64,000 bases of DNA, from contig BSBN01000047.1 in NCBI GenBank assembly GCA_027924645.1, forward strand, positions 9,114,001 through 9,178,000, written 5' to 3'. The notes under the pieces are model-generated. The model saw only the letters and a program-made list of their open reading frames with translations, made no database searches and was not told where the DNA came from. Positions 10,875 through 22,456 of this stretch are shown in pieces. The DNA comes from Cunninghamia lanceolata. Taxonomy: Eukaryota; Streptophyta; Pinopsida; Cupressales; Cupressaceae. Made by a program: the position numbers and the translations under genes. Position 1 is the stretch's first letter, and each line of letters starts with the position of its first letter.

Positions 10875-12574
10875 TGGTGCAGGAGCACCCCTACAAGGCA
10901 GGACATAAGTTCATTGTTCGCATGTCAGGACATCAGTCTATTTTTAGTATGTTTGACTTCATGCTGTAATAAGGTCCATGGGACCAATGCGTATGTGTTT
11001 GATCCACCTAGGAGAATGTGCAGGTAGTTAGCATTCGTTATCAGGTTGTCTGAGCTGTCTTCTCCCAGCCGCTGGGAATCGAGTTGGTAGTACTCGTAGG
11101 ATATTGCTATATATAACTCAGATCAGTTAGGGTTTGAGATCAGAGTAGTAGTTATGTTATGTTGTACTGGTGATTGAGGGAGATCCAGAGATCAGTCCAG
11201 ACATTGTGAAACATTGTTGTTCGATAGTATTGTAGAAACAGGACATTTGTGTTTCATCTAAATAAGATCTCATCAATTGCATTATCTGGTTTATCAGCTG
11301 TTTATGTTTTGATTTCTGTTCTGATTACAGGTTAATGGATTCTTTCAACCCTTCCACCGGTTGATTCTGTGAATCGGTGGAATGGTCATGCATGTTAGTT
11401 TAGGTTGTATTTTAGTTTTCTGTTTATGCATTTCATTGTGTGGGAGATCGATTGGTAGCATGCTATGAATCAACCTAGCATCCTCATGTGCTAGGGTTTA
11501 GGAAGATAAACTGTTAAGTTTTGATTTGAAGGTGATCCAGCCCGATCATCATGTTTTCTTTGTAAAATTGTGCGGTTCTGTGAGTTTGCATGCAGCTGAC
11601 GGATATACAGGGATCTGCATGTGCTTTTCTAGACGAAGTGAATCGTATCGTCATCTACGAGTATATCGCTATCAGGATCAGGTTCTAAAGTTGGCAAAAA
11701 TTGCATGTTTCAAGTGCATCAGGATGATATAGGTTGGATATATACTCAGTGTATATATCATCGTCAAGATCACCTTTCGTGTGTATCCATCGTCCGCATA
11801 TCGCTATCGCATGCAGAAGTGAAAGTTCACTTTTTGGCTAAGGACCGGAAAGGTCATCATCAGGATATTGAAAAGGTCACCAGATATTCATTATCATGTT
11901 GCGGAGGATATAAGTGTCTTATACCCTGTTGACATCATCATCAGGTGCATTGACATCAGCATCGGGTGCAAGGGACGTCATCGTCATCAGGATATTGCGA
12001 ATATCACCCTATGCAAGTTTATCCTGCTGTCGCTAAGTGTTTTGGCATCGGCGTAAGTCATCGGCATAAAGTTTGGTTAACATCATCAGGATGTTTCAAT
12101 ATGACCTGATAAGTCATATCCTAATGCTGTTTGTTTAAAGAAGGTCGATATCAGGGTGACGTAAGCATCGAAGAAAAGGTGCATAAGGAATATCGTCATC
12201 AAGATATATGAGAGGAACCAGATATTTCATATCCTACTGACGAAGGGTGAAGATGATGCTAAACCTCATGATGCTGCCGATAGAGTTTGGCGCTAAGTGA
12301 ATAGTGATCATCAGGAGGATAATTGTGTTCGTCGAGTATCATGATGCTGCTGACAGGCGAAAGGCGAAAGGCGATAAGGAAGTGAGCAGTAGTTAGCAGG
12401 AGGATATTTCATGCCTCTTCGAAATATGATGATGCTGTCTGTGTTAGCAAGAAATATGATGATGATGATAAGCCGATAGGTATTACATACTGCATGTCCA
12501 GGATTTTAACATGCTAGTGGATTAATGGGTTTTCCATCCTATTTGTAAGCTTCTGTTGCATTTCCTCTGCATCA
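10875..12574 (+). mobile_element. Element B 3' LTR
   Basis: 1700 bp, starting TGGTGCAG and ending CTGCATCA, directly followed by the AGGGC target-site duplication. It is co-linear with 5089-6788 with no length change and about 28 substitutions. It retains the TG start lost in the 5' copy. Confidence 0.96.
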
Positions 12575-12579
12575 AGGGC

Positions 12580-13950
12580 AGATTCATAGGATATTTCCTT
12601 GAGTCTGATGGTTTTCTTAGACATCAATAGCGCATCTACATACCCCGTGTAGGTGAACTTCGTGTAGTGATTCTTTCAAAGGCTCATAGAGTACCTTATA
12701 CAGCACACCCAGGGGTGAAGAAAATCCATGTTGATTTGTGACAGTTATACCATTGGGATGGGATGAGATGAGACATTATAGAATATGTTGCTCATTGCCT
12801 TGAGTGCCAGAGGGTCAAGGCCAAGCATCAGCACCTAGCAGGACTGTTGTACCTTCACAAGATACCTGAGTGGAAATGAGACACCATTTCCATGGATTTT
12901 ATTGTTGGTCTTCCTATGTCATCACGCCGCCATGATGCCATCATGGGGACAGTTGAGAAGTTGACCAAGGTGGCACATTTCTCACTTGTATGCACGATGT
13001 ACAATGCACCATCTGTGGTGAGGGTATTCTTAGATCAGATTGTCAGACTTCATGGAGTACCTTGCCGTATTATTTCTAACAAAGACTCAGTATTCACTTT
13101 AACTTTTTGGAGAGCCTTGCAGCAGGTGTTGGGCACACAGGTCAACTTCAGTTCAGCTTATCATCCTGAGACCGATGGATATATAGAGTTAATCAGGTGT
13201 TGGAGGACATGCTTCATATGTATGTTATAGACCAATAGTTTAGATGGGAGGAGTATTTGTATTTGGTTGAGTTTGCATACAATAATAGGCATCATAGCTC
13301 ATTGGGTATGCCTCCTTTTTAGGATTTATACGACAGACCATGCAGGACACCATTGAGTTGGGATCAGATAGAGGACAGGGTTACCATTTGTCCAAAGATA
13401 GTTTAAAATATGGAGCAGCAGGTCACATTGATTAGACAGAGACTTCAGGAGGCATAGGATAGACAGAAGAAGTATGCCGATGCTCAGAGAACTAATCAGA
13501 GCTTCTCACTGGGTGATAAAGTATTTTTGAGAGTGCGACCACACAAGAGTCCAATCCATTAAGGAAAGGGCTCTAAGCTCGCACCTCAATTTGTAGGACC
13601 TTTTGGGATTTTGGAGTGGATAGGACCTATAGCCTATCGTCTAGCCTTGCCACCTAGCCTGTCGCATATCCATGATGTCTTTCATGTTTCAATTTTATGA
13701 CGTTACATCTCTAACTTATCTCACGTATTAGATTGGAGTGCCCTTTAGGTAGAGGCAAATGGTCAGCTGGCTTTGGAGCCAATTCACATATTGGTTCATC
13801 AGATGCTAGGCCTTTGAGGTCGAGAGATGGACTAGGTTAGGGTCTAGTGGGACATGTATGACAAGGTCACTGCAACATGGGAGGATGTAGTGACATTGAT
13901 GACTCTTTATCCTCACCTCTTTGACGACTTCTAGGAGGAAGTATAGTCTT
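12580..13950 (+). pseudogene. pol: Element A integrase and C-terminal tail (continuation after B)
   Basis: The frame interrupted at 5083 resumes here. The HHCC finger is partly kept (HCLECQRVKAKHQ), followed by the integrase core (SMDFIVGLP). The second catalytic Asp has become Asn (ISNKDSVF near 13075), while the region carrying the Glu (ETDGYIE) is at the end of the open piece 12892-13230. A frameshift near 13190 moves the rest to another frame, which reads through several TAGs to [20 protein letters not shown] and ends ATWEDVVTLMTLYPHLFDDF, the C-terminal signature of Tekay/Del chromoviruses. Dead by stops, frameshift and catalytic change. Confidence 0.92.
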
Positions 13951-13962
13951 AGGGGGGAAGAA
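13951..13962 (+). other. Polypurine tract of element A
   Basis: AGGGGGGAAGAA directly precedes the LTR start TGTGAGGC. It is a strong plus-strand primer tract and defines the left end of the 3' LTR. Confidence 0.93.
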
Positions 13963-14083
13963 TGTGAGGCATACCTTTTTCATTTCCATTCATTGACTAT
14001 TTACTTTATTGTTGCTGATACATTTAGACTTGTGGTAGTGTTGATCCTGAATTCCCAAACTTTTAGACTTTATGATGTTATGG

Positions 14084-14425
14084 GAAAATTAATTAGGTGA
14101 TGTTCGATAGATGCTTTATATTATAGGAAAACTAATTGGGTGATGTTCGATAGATGCTTTATACTATGGGAAAACTAATTGGGTGATGCTAGATAGATGC
14201 TTTATATTATGAGAAAAACAAATTGAGTGATGTTAGATAGATGTTTTATATTAAGAGAAAAAAATTGGGTGATCTTAGATAGATGCTTTATATTAAAGGA
14301 AAACTAATTGGGTGATGTTAGATAGAAATTGGTTTATATTATGATGTTAAAGAAAACTAATTGGGTGATTTTAGATAGATAATGTATATTAAGAAAAAAC
14401 AAATTGGGTGATGTTAGATGGAAAA
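14084..14425 (+). repeat. Tandem array, about 8 x 43 bp, in element A LTR
   Basis: The core GGTGATGTTAGATAGATGCT with a following TTTATATTA-purine spacer repeats at starts near 14097, 14140, 14183, 14227, 14269, 14312, 14365 and 14408. Spacing is 42-44 bp, with one 53-bp unit. The related LTR of element E has no such array near 36650-36950, so it arose or expanded in A's lineage. Confidence 0.9.
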
Positions 14426-16910
14426 TCGTTTTGAGATTCAATCTTGGGAATGGATGTTTGAAATGCAAAAATGAGAACCTAATTGTAATGTGACTTTCTT
14501 TATGATTATGTGAACTTGTGATATTTTATGTGAGTGTATGTTTTAATTTGCTTTGGCTATTATATATATATGTGGAAATTAACTTTGCAATTGAGTGCGC
14601 AGGTATTTCTAACCAGCCACAGATACTGGAGATCATCCCACACCCAATGTTGTAATTCCTTGTGAAACCGATCTAGTTCCACGAGGAACTAAGATCAACC
14701 ATGTGCATGATGAAAATTCTATAATGTTGATTTGCATGTTGTTAATTAGGTTAAGTCTACCCTCTTTTAATTTGAATTATAATTTGTGTTGTAAGAATTT
14801 TGCCTTTGAATTTCATTTTTAAATTTTAAATTTTTGGAGACCCTTTTTATGTGTTTTAACTTGACCCTGGGTGCTCTAACTAGGCTAAACTTGACCTTGA
14901 GTTATACCCCATGGGTCTAGGGACCTTTTTGACTTTAACCCTTGGTAAACCTCCATATGGTCACCTTAACTTCACACTGAAGTTAAGTGACGAAATTGGA
15001 GGCATGGAAGGGAGAGGATGAGTGGTACCAACACTCAATCCCATCTCTTTTCACTTCCCAAGGTTGGAGATGACTCAAAGACCCACCAATTGTGAAGGAC
15101 TTGACTCCAAGTCTCTCTCACAATTGGTGAGAGTACCCTTGGAGTTGCGTGGTCCCTCTTAAGAGGAAAGGAAGGGGACACATGTGTCACGCTTTCTCTC
15201 TTTAACTCTTCCTTTCTCTCCCACATGTTGGAGAGAGGATAAGTGGTAAGGGGTGAGGGAGACTTGGGGATGGGTGAGTGACATGTGTCAACACCCATCC
15301 CTTGGGAAATACTTGTAGTGGGTAGGAAGAGTGAGGAGGTGATAAGTGTCACCTCCCCATTCCTCTAAGGTCATGGGTTGAGCTTATTTTAATCCCACTT
15401 GGGAGAAGGTGAGGGGTTGTTGAATTTTTGGGAATTTTAATTGTTTGAAATTAAATTTGGGAGAAAAGATAGAGGGAGTTTGGTGGCTTATGTTGGAGAA
15501 GAATTTGGAGAAGCTCTACATCAACTTTCTTCCATAATAGGGATTTTAAAGGTTGGTTTTCAATGCTAAGGCCTCCACTTTGTATTTAAATTTGCTTGCA
15601 TGATGCATATGTGTGAGATGTATTTTCTTGAGTTGTATTTTGTTATTGTGGGGAAAATTTATAGGGTGTTGTAAGAGCCTCTCCCACTTGGGAGAAAATG
15701 CTCAACAAGTGTGGGGTAGGGGAGGAGTGATCCTCCTCGGGGTCATTACCTTGTTTTTGTGGTGTTGCAAGCCTTGAGGGAAATATATGTGATTTTGAGC
15801 AATTTGAGACATGGCTTGAGAGACAAAATATAGAAACTTTTAGAAATTTTATTAAATGTGTTGGCTTGAGGCAATAAGAGAAATTGTGTTGGGATATTTT
15901 GTAGGAGTAGCACTCTTGAGTTGAGTGTGTCCACTACCCTACCCCTTTGAACTTACCTTGGTTGAGTTCATATGTTGTGATTATCTATGGGTGTGATATT
16001 GTGTTTTAGATGTTTGTGTGCCTTGTTGTGAAGTGGAATGAGACCCTAGGTGTGTGGATGACCTCCCTAGCTTGGAGGTGACCCTCTTTCGGGTCTATGG
16101 TAGGGAGTAGATCAAGATGTGTAGTTTTCTTCCCCCTTGTTGTGATATGCAGGTTCAATGGAGCTAAATGTGAAGTTGGAGAAACTTATTGTGCTTAGAG
16201 AAAGTTATAATTTGTTTCTTAAATCTTATCCTTCAAAAGGATGAATTGAAGAAAATCTATTTATAATCTATTTCATTGTATGACATATTGAAAATATCAA
16301 TTTGTTAAGTTATGAAGTTGTTGTTGTGACGATAAAGAAAGTTGTAATTTGTTACTATGAAAAGGAAGAAAATTGGTTGTAGTTATTTATTATAGGCATT
16401 TTAAATTACTTAATTATATTTGCTTCTCTCTTAAAAAATGGGTAAATTTTAATCATGCAATGAATATACTTGTTAGAAAAAAATGAGTTCTTGCTTTTAG
16501 TAGAATTGATAAAAGAAAAATATATTTACATATTTTACAAATTTGTTTAAAACAAAAAACCTTTGAGTGCTTAGAAAGAAAATTATAGTTAAAAATATAA
16601 TTAATTTATATATATTTGAGCAATTTAGATGGATGTAATTTGTTTATATATTTTTAAAAAGAATAAAGTGGATTTATAAATTGTCAAAGAAAATTTAAAC
16701 TATATATATACATATAAATATTTTAATTTAAAAAAAAATGGGATTTCTGTGTAATAGAACTGTTGCTGTGTATACATATATATGCAATATATTAAATAAA
16801 TTTCATTTATGAATAAGGTTTGCTGTGTAAAATAAATAGACAGTGGAGTGACTATGTTGTAGATAGAACATATCGTAATTTTTTTTATATACAAAAAATT
16901 ATGTGAAGTG

Positions 16911-16935
16911 GTGGGGGGGGTTCGAACCCCCCCAC
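16911..16935. repeat. G/C palindrome containing GGTTCGAACC
   Basis: GTG8-TTCGAA-C7AC is a nearly perfect 25-bp palindrome. Its centre GGTTCGAACC matches the RNA polymerase III B-box / tRNA T-arm consensus. No A box, tRNA fold or terminator is evident around it, so I do not call a tRNA gene. Confidence 0.6.
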
Positions 16936-17403
16936 CTTTGCCGCCATTTTGTTTAGGGTGTGGGGAGGGGGGTGGAGCCCCCACCCACACGCCACTGTGT
17001 GGGATGTGGGTGGGGGCTCTGTCCCCCTCCCCACACTCCCCACAACTGTTAAACACCTCGCGGGCCTCCTTTTCCCGCACTGTCTGCTCAACGCGCCACC
17101 CATCTCTTCTGCCCCCGCGGTCTTTGCAGACACTCCCCTCCATGGTCACCATTCCCCTCACCACTATCTTTGTGGCTAGTCCTCCAAACTACCGCCAGTC
17201 ACCCCGCCAAAAGTCCCCTCTACCCATCCTCTGTCATGAATTCCCCTCTCAACGCCACTACCACTAGGGTTCTCCTCAATAGACCCTGCAAACCATAAAA
17301 AAAAAATTAGGGCTTCAATAATTTTATAATGAGAGCCAAACAAAAAAATTTAGGGTTTCAACTTTATCACAAATGAAAACAAGAAAATAAACATATACAT
17401 CTA

Positions 17404-17414
17404 TTTATAAAAAG
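17404..17414 (+). promoter_or_regulatory. TATA box of element A 3' LTR
   Basis: TTTATAAAAAG is the same site as 392-402 in the 5' LTR. It implies a U3 of about 3.4 kb, unusually long. Inferred from sequence only. Confidence 0.5.
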
Positions 17415-18537
17415 GAAACCTAATTCATTAAAATAATAATATATATAGTTAAATATTTATAATTATATGAAGCCATCTTATGCATTTCATAAGTGGCCAT
17501 TATAACCCACAACAAAATTGAGAAAATGATAAATTGAGAAAATGAGAAAATGAGAGAAAAAAAGAAAGAAAGATAAAAGTGAAAACAAAGAGGAGAAAAC
17601 GAGAAAATAGGGTTTTCACTCATAAGGAAAAATAATATTTTTATTGTTGCAAGAATTTAGGGCTAAGAGTATTATTAAAAAAATTAATATTCCTTTATTC
17701 ATGCTTGGGGCAATTTAATTAATGTAATTGAATTAAAATGTTGACTTAAACCTGACTTGGAAACCTAGTAAACTTGTTAATGTAGTTAGCAAATCCTATT
17801 ACGAGATTTGATCTACCAAGAAATTAGGAATAATGTAAATAATGTAGAGATAATTTTGATTGATAGAAAATGTGAAGGAGAACAAATTAATCTTAAATTA
17901 TAGAAAACGTGAAGGAGAACAGATGATCAGACTTTGTTGAAAAATGTTTTAAATTTTAGAAAATTTGAAGGAGAACAAATGATCAAACTTTGTTGAGAAA
18001 TGTTTTAAAATTTTAGAAAACGTGAAGGAGAACAAATTAATATTAAATTACAAAAAATGTGAAGGAGAGCAAATGATCGGACTTTGTTGAAAAATGTTTA
18101 ATTAACTTAATCAAATGTATTACCAATGCAACTAGTGTGATGTAAGAAATTTATTAATCCTAATTAGTAAACCCCTTGATCAAATTTAGTTTTAGTACAA
18201 TAAACCCTACTCATGCCCGTGAGGTGTTATGCTACCTAATTTTCTTAGAATTTAGGGTTTAGTTAGTAAAGTTTAACCCTATTAGCAACATTAACTATGT
18301 CATGATGACCCCCTTGATGGGCTTCTTGTGATTGGTATGTGCACGTGTAGTATTACCCTGCTTTCAATTGTATTGTTTACGCCTTAAGCGTATGCCACCG
18401 AGCATGCTTACACATGCGAGGGGGTTTCTAGGGAAGCATGGAAATTTTTTTGATATTTCATGTCATGACCACATGACAAATGTGGACATGACACATGTGA
18501 TGTGTGTTATGACTGCATTGAAAATGTGGGCATGACA

Positions 18538-19326
18538 AACAGGGTTCAATTTATAGACTTGTGAGAAAAGAAGATCAACAGTATAAAAAGAATGAGAAGA
18601 TCAACGGTTGAGAACGGTTAAGGAATGTGCGCGAATAAGAAGACATGTGTCTGGCTATATTTTGCATGAGAAGAATTAATAGAATAGAAGAATGAGTTAA
18701 CTGAAGAGATAAATCAATTAAAACATTAGATCAATCAGTTAAGAGAATAGAACTAGAGAATGGAAATTCCATGAGGATGAGAAGATATTTTAACTCAATT
18801 AAATATTTAGAATATTCAATTGCATGTGCACAAGGATTGAATTATATTTAGAGATAACTCAATTTTAGAAGAATTGGACAAATTAAATAAATATTTGATT
18901 TATTTAAATTTAGAGAAGATATTATTGGAAAAAATAATTAAATAATTGGTATTATTTAATTTAGAATGATTTTGGAAGAACTAATTAAATAATTGGTATT
19001 ATGTAATTTAGAATGATTTTGGAAGAATAAATAAAATATTTGATTATATTTTATTTTGAGAGATTGAGAGGATTTAAATAAATTTGATTGATTTATTTAG
19101 ATTTGGAAGAATGATTTGATTTAATTAAATAATTAAGAGTTATTTAATTGTTTGGAAGAATTTAATTAAATAAAGGATTTTATTTAATTTTGACTTTAGA
19201 AGAGGTAATTAAATATTTTGATATTTAATTAACTTAGAGGAATATGAATCAAATAAATAAATTTGTTTATTTATTTATTGATAGAAGAATTAGAATGAAA
19301 TAAATATTAAGAATATTTATTTAGAC
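18538..19326. other. AT-rich block between elements A and C
   Basis: No gene is seen. The block is built of short AT-rich modules such as AATTAAATAATTGGTATTAT plus TTAGAATGATTTTGGAAGAA; two direct copies lie 44 bp apart near 18939 and 18983, with looser relatives to 19330. Many modules are locally self-complementary (ATTAAAT / ATTTAAT). It may be LTR or leader sequence of another element, or a diverged 5' part of C; I cannot tell which. Tat-type pol coding starts right at its end. Confidence 0.6.
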
Positions 19327-20150
19327 TGAGTCATGTCATTTTTAGGCGTATACAGAAACCAGATGTTAAGCCATTCAAACAAAAGATTCGTAAGATGAAT
19401 CCTAAGATTGCTTTGCTTGTTAAAACTAAAATAGAAAAACTTTTACAAGCTAGTTTTATCCGACTTATTGATTACTCTCCGTGGATTTTGAATATTATTG
19501 TCGTCGCTAAACCCAATGGTCGTATAAGAATGTGCACAAATTTTTGAGATTTAAATTTGGCATCTTTGAAAGATGATTTTCTACTCCCTAATATCAATAT
19601 GATTGTTGATTCCATAGCTGGACATGAGTTGCTATCTTTCATGGATGGATTTTTAGGGTATAATCAAATCCTTATAAATCCTCTTAATCAAAATAAAATA
19701 GCCTTTATAACACCTTGGGGTACATTTTGTTGGGTAGTCACACTGTTCGGACTTAAGAATATAGGAGCTACTTACCAGTGTGCAATGACTCTTATATTTC
19801 ATGACTATATGCACAATATTTTAGAAGATTATGTTGACGACATCCTAACGAAGGCTATCCATTGTAAGGATCAAGTTACAAATCTTTGAAAAATATTTGA
19901 GCGCATACGAAAGTATAATATGGATCGAATCCCTGTAAGTGTGTTTTTGGTGTGGACAGTGGAAAGTTACTTGGGTTTATTGTTTCAGATCAAGGTATAG
20001 AAGTTGATACGAAAAAGATAGATGCGATTGTTAATATGCCAATACCTAAGAACATATCTCAACTTCGTAGTTACAGGGAAAGATACAGGCCATCCACCGA
20101 TTTGTTTCACAACTCACAGATAAGACTCGCCCCTTTACGCAACTACTGAA
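19327..20150 (+). pseudogene. pol: Element C (Tat lineage) reverse transcriptase relic
   Basis: The frame enters RT at QKPDVKPFKQKIRKMNPKI and continues through IEKLLQASFI, the finger motif KPNGRIRMCTNF and LPNINMIVDSIAGHELLSF. It keeps motif A (FMDGFLGYNQI), TPWGTFC, FGLKNIGATYQ and the catalytic YVDDIL. This wording is typical of the Tat/Athila branch of plant Ty3/gypsy elements. A TGA interrupts at about 19547, a stop lies near 19888 and a frameshift near 19925; the thumb then reads FGVDSGKLLGFIVSDQGIEV. Gag and protease of this element are absent. Confidence 0.92.
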
Positions 20151-21050
20151 GAAAGATTCTCACTTTCAATGGAATTCTAAATGTCAAAAGGCTTTCGATG
20201 ACTTAAAGGATTACTTAGTTAATCTACCTATTTTGCAACCCACTGTTTTTGATAAACCTTTTTTGTTATACATCTCAGCATCTAACAATGCCCTAGCAGC
20301 TTTATTAGCACAACATAATATTGAAGGCAAAGAATGCGTTGTCTATTACATTAGTCATACTTTGCTTGATTATGAGGTGTGATACACAGTTATAGAGAAG
20401 CATTGTTTAGCTTTGGTCTTTGCCACTCAAAAGCTTAGACATTATCTCTTAAATGCTGAAGTGCATGTAATGGTAAAATTTGACCCTTTGAAACATCTCT
20501 TCGCAAGAACAAATTTATCAGGTCATCTTGCTAAATGGGTTATGTTATGAACATAATTCAATCTTAAATTTATTTTACAAAAAGTAATTAAAGGGAAAGC
20601 AATAGCCAATCAGTTAGCTGAAGCTCCCTTACTCTTTTCTATACAAAATGTTGATGCATTTCTTGACGAATAGATTTTAGAAATCTTTGTGGATGAAAAA
20701 TGGGAATTATACTTTGACAGATCAAAATGTTGAACTGGCTCTGGGACTGGTGTTATATTGATACCCCCCATTGGTAAGCTGATTCCCTTATCTTACCACT
20801 TAGATTTCTTATGCACAAACAATATAGCTAAATACAAAGCTCTTATCGTAGGACTTCATGCAACCTTGGCTCTTAATATCAAAAACATTATAATATACGG
20901 TGATTCTCAGTTAATTATCAAACAAATAATGGGATCATATCAAACTAAGCACGATAAGCTATCTCAATACCATGAGTTGGCCTTATTTTTCTCAAAACAA
21001 TTCACATCATATCCAATCAACACCATTCCCAGGAAAGATAACTAACATGT
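20151..21050 (+). pseudogene. Element C dual RNase H (retroviral-type plus archaeal-type)
   Basis: The first RNase H spans about 20225-20660: FLLYISASNNALAALLAQ, then IEKHCLALVFATQKLRHYL. A second domain follows at about 20690-21045: ELYFDRS...GTGVILIPPIGKLIPLSY, then TNNIAKYKALIVGLHATLAL, IYGDSQLIIKQIMGSYQTK and TIPRKDN. This order and wording match the archaeal-type RNase H that Tat-lineage elements carry after their normal RNase H; the Glu expected near NNEAEYEAL is Lys here. Stops occur at about 20382, 20548, 20671, 20732 and 21043. RNase H degrades the RNA strand of the hybrid; both copies are dead here. Confidence 0.9.
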
Positions 21051-22456
21051 GGATGCAATGGCAAGTGCAACTTTCATTATATCCATTGATGGTTCTCCTA
21101 AGGAATTTACTTTTGTTGTTTGTAATCTTAAGACATCGATAATCGAAGACCCTATAGTTGCGAACTCAGAACTCTGTGGCAATACATACACTGATGAGTG
21201 GTTCTCCTACATATTTAACTATTTACGTGATGGAACCATTCCTGATTTGACATCTAAGAATGCCCAACTCCATTTATGTAAACTAGCAACACGATACATC
21301 ATATTATCAAATGTCTTGTATCAATGAGTTATAATGGTGTTTTACTCTGATGTTTAAGTAATTCAGATATTTTGATAGTTTTAGTAGAAGCTCACTCTGG
21401 TGCCTGTGGGGGGCATTTTGGTGGAAAATCATTGGTGCAAAAATTGTTATTTATGGGATACTATTGGTAGCATATGGAACAAGATTCCTTTACTTACATC
21501 AAGAGATGCCCGTAATGTCAACAACATAAACACCTAATCCATGCTCCTACTCAAGAGCTTCGTGCCCAGGTGTCACCATGGCCATTTTCCATTTGGGGTT
21601 TGGATCTAATTGGTAAAATTTCCCCACCCTCCTCTCAAGGACATACATTTATCATTACTGCTACTGATTATTTTACGAAATGGGTCGAAGCAGTCCCTTT
21701 GCGATCCACGACGACCGATGTAATCTATTGATTCATACAAGATAACATAATTTCTCGATTTGGAATACCTTCCTCCTGGTCTCAGACAATGGTACACCAT
21801 TTAAGAACAAGGATGTGAAAAAGTTCATCAAAAAATATCATATACAACATCGCTTCTCTACGCCTTATTACCCTCAATCAAATGGCCAAGCAGAAGCTTC
21901 AAACAAGGTTATTGGACATATTTTATGAAAGACTGTTAATAAACCTAAAAAAGATTGGCATACACAATTATCTTATGCATTATGGGCTAACAGAACAAGT
22001 ATTTGAATGGCTACAGGTAACACACCATATAATCTTGTCTATGGCGCAAACGCCATAATGCCCTTAGAGTTAGAAATTCCTTCCCTGTGAATTTCCCTAA
22101 GAGATATCATGTATGATGACATAGAACGAGAGAAAAGATTACAAGAACTTGAGATGCTTGATGAAAGATGATTTAACACTCTTGAACATCTCAAGGATTA
22201 TCAAAAAGGAATCCAACGAGCCTATAATGCACAAGTCATACAATGGTCATTCAACATTGGGGACTTGGTTTTTTTTGAAAATCAACGTAATGTAAATGCA
22301 CCGCCTGGCGAAAAAGGTAAGTTCAGCCCTAATTGGCTTGGACCGTATATAATAATTGAAGCATTTGGATCCAGAGCGTATAAATTAGCCGATGAGCAAG
22401 GTATGCCACTTAAGGAACCTATTAATGTAGCGCACCTCAAAATATTTTATTCTTAA
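21051..22456 (+). pseudogene. Element C integrase relic
   Basis: A linker with open frame 21049-21327 leads to the zinc-finger region (EAHSGACGGHFGGKSLVQKL, then CQQHKHL). The core reads PFSIWGLDLIGKISPP (first Asp), YFTKWVEAVPL, and further on YYPQSNGQAEASNK (Glu). The SDNGT-type Asp region near 21785 is disrupted by a frameshift. The C-terminal domain 22265-22456 (GPYIIIEAFGSRAYKLADEQG...PINVAHLKIFY) is intact in one frame and ends at TAA. Several TGA and TAG codons break the frame. The typical Tat pol end supports the lineage call. Confidence 0.92.

Larger units (their letters stand above)
5084..12579 (+). mobile_element. Element B, nested chromovirus with TSD AGGGC
   Basis: This is a complete-length Ty3/gypsy chromovirus of 7486 bp (5089-12574) inside element A. 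The 5-bp target-site duplication AGGGC is seen at 5084-5088 and 12575-12579. LTR ends form near-perfect inverted repeats (TGGTGCAG...CTGCATCA); the 5' copy has TA instead of TG at its first dinucleotide. The two LTRs are both 1700 bp and I count about 28 differences by eye (around 1.6%), nearly all transitions. Gag, protease, RT, integrase and chromodomain are recognisable, but frameshifts, stops and an internal deletion make it defective. The C-terminal chromodomain places it among chromoviruses; clade (Reina-like or other) was not determined. Confidence 0.96.
13963..18537 (+). mobile_element. Element A 3' LTR (4575 bp)
   Basis: It starts TGTGAGGC just after the PPT and ends GCATGACA; the last 1.5 kb match the 5' LTR end at 1-1563. 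Contents from left: a 43-bp tandem array (14084-14425), GC-neutral unique sequence, an AT-rich stretch (16200-16900), a GC-rich block with a C/G palindrome (16911-17270), a TATA box (17404), the repeated GAAGGAGAAC modules and the terminal block. The related element E has an LTR of the same net length. The 119-codon and similar ORFs in the GC-rich block are compositional artefacts. The 5-bp duplication expected after it would be AACAG (18538-18542), but the left flank is outside the window. Confidence 0.94.

Noticed and set aside
11526..12056. ORFs shared between 5705-6146 and 11526-12056 as a duplicated gene family
   Set aside because: They lie in the two LTRs of element B and are duplicated for that reason only.
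16700..17267. Overlapping ORFs of 76-154 codons on both strands in the GC-rich block of A's LTR
   Set aside because: They lie in low-complexity C/G-rich sequence in several frames at once, show no domain, and are not preserved in E.
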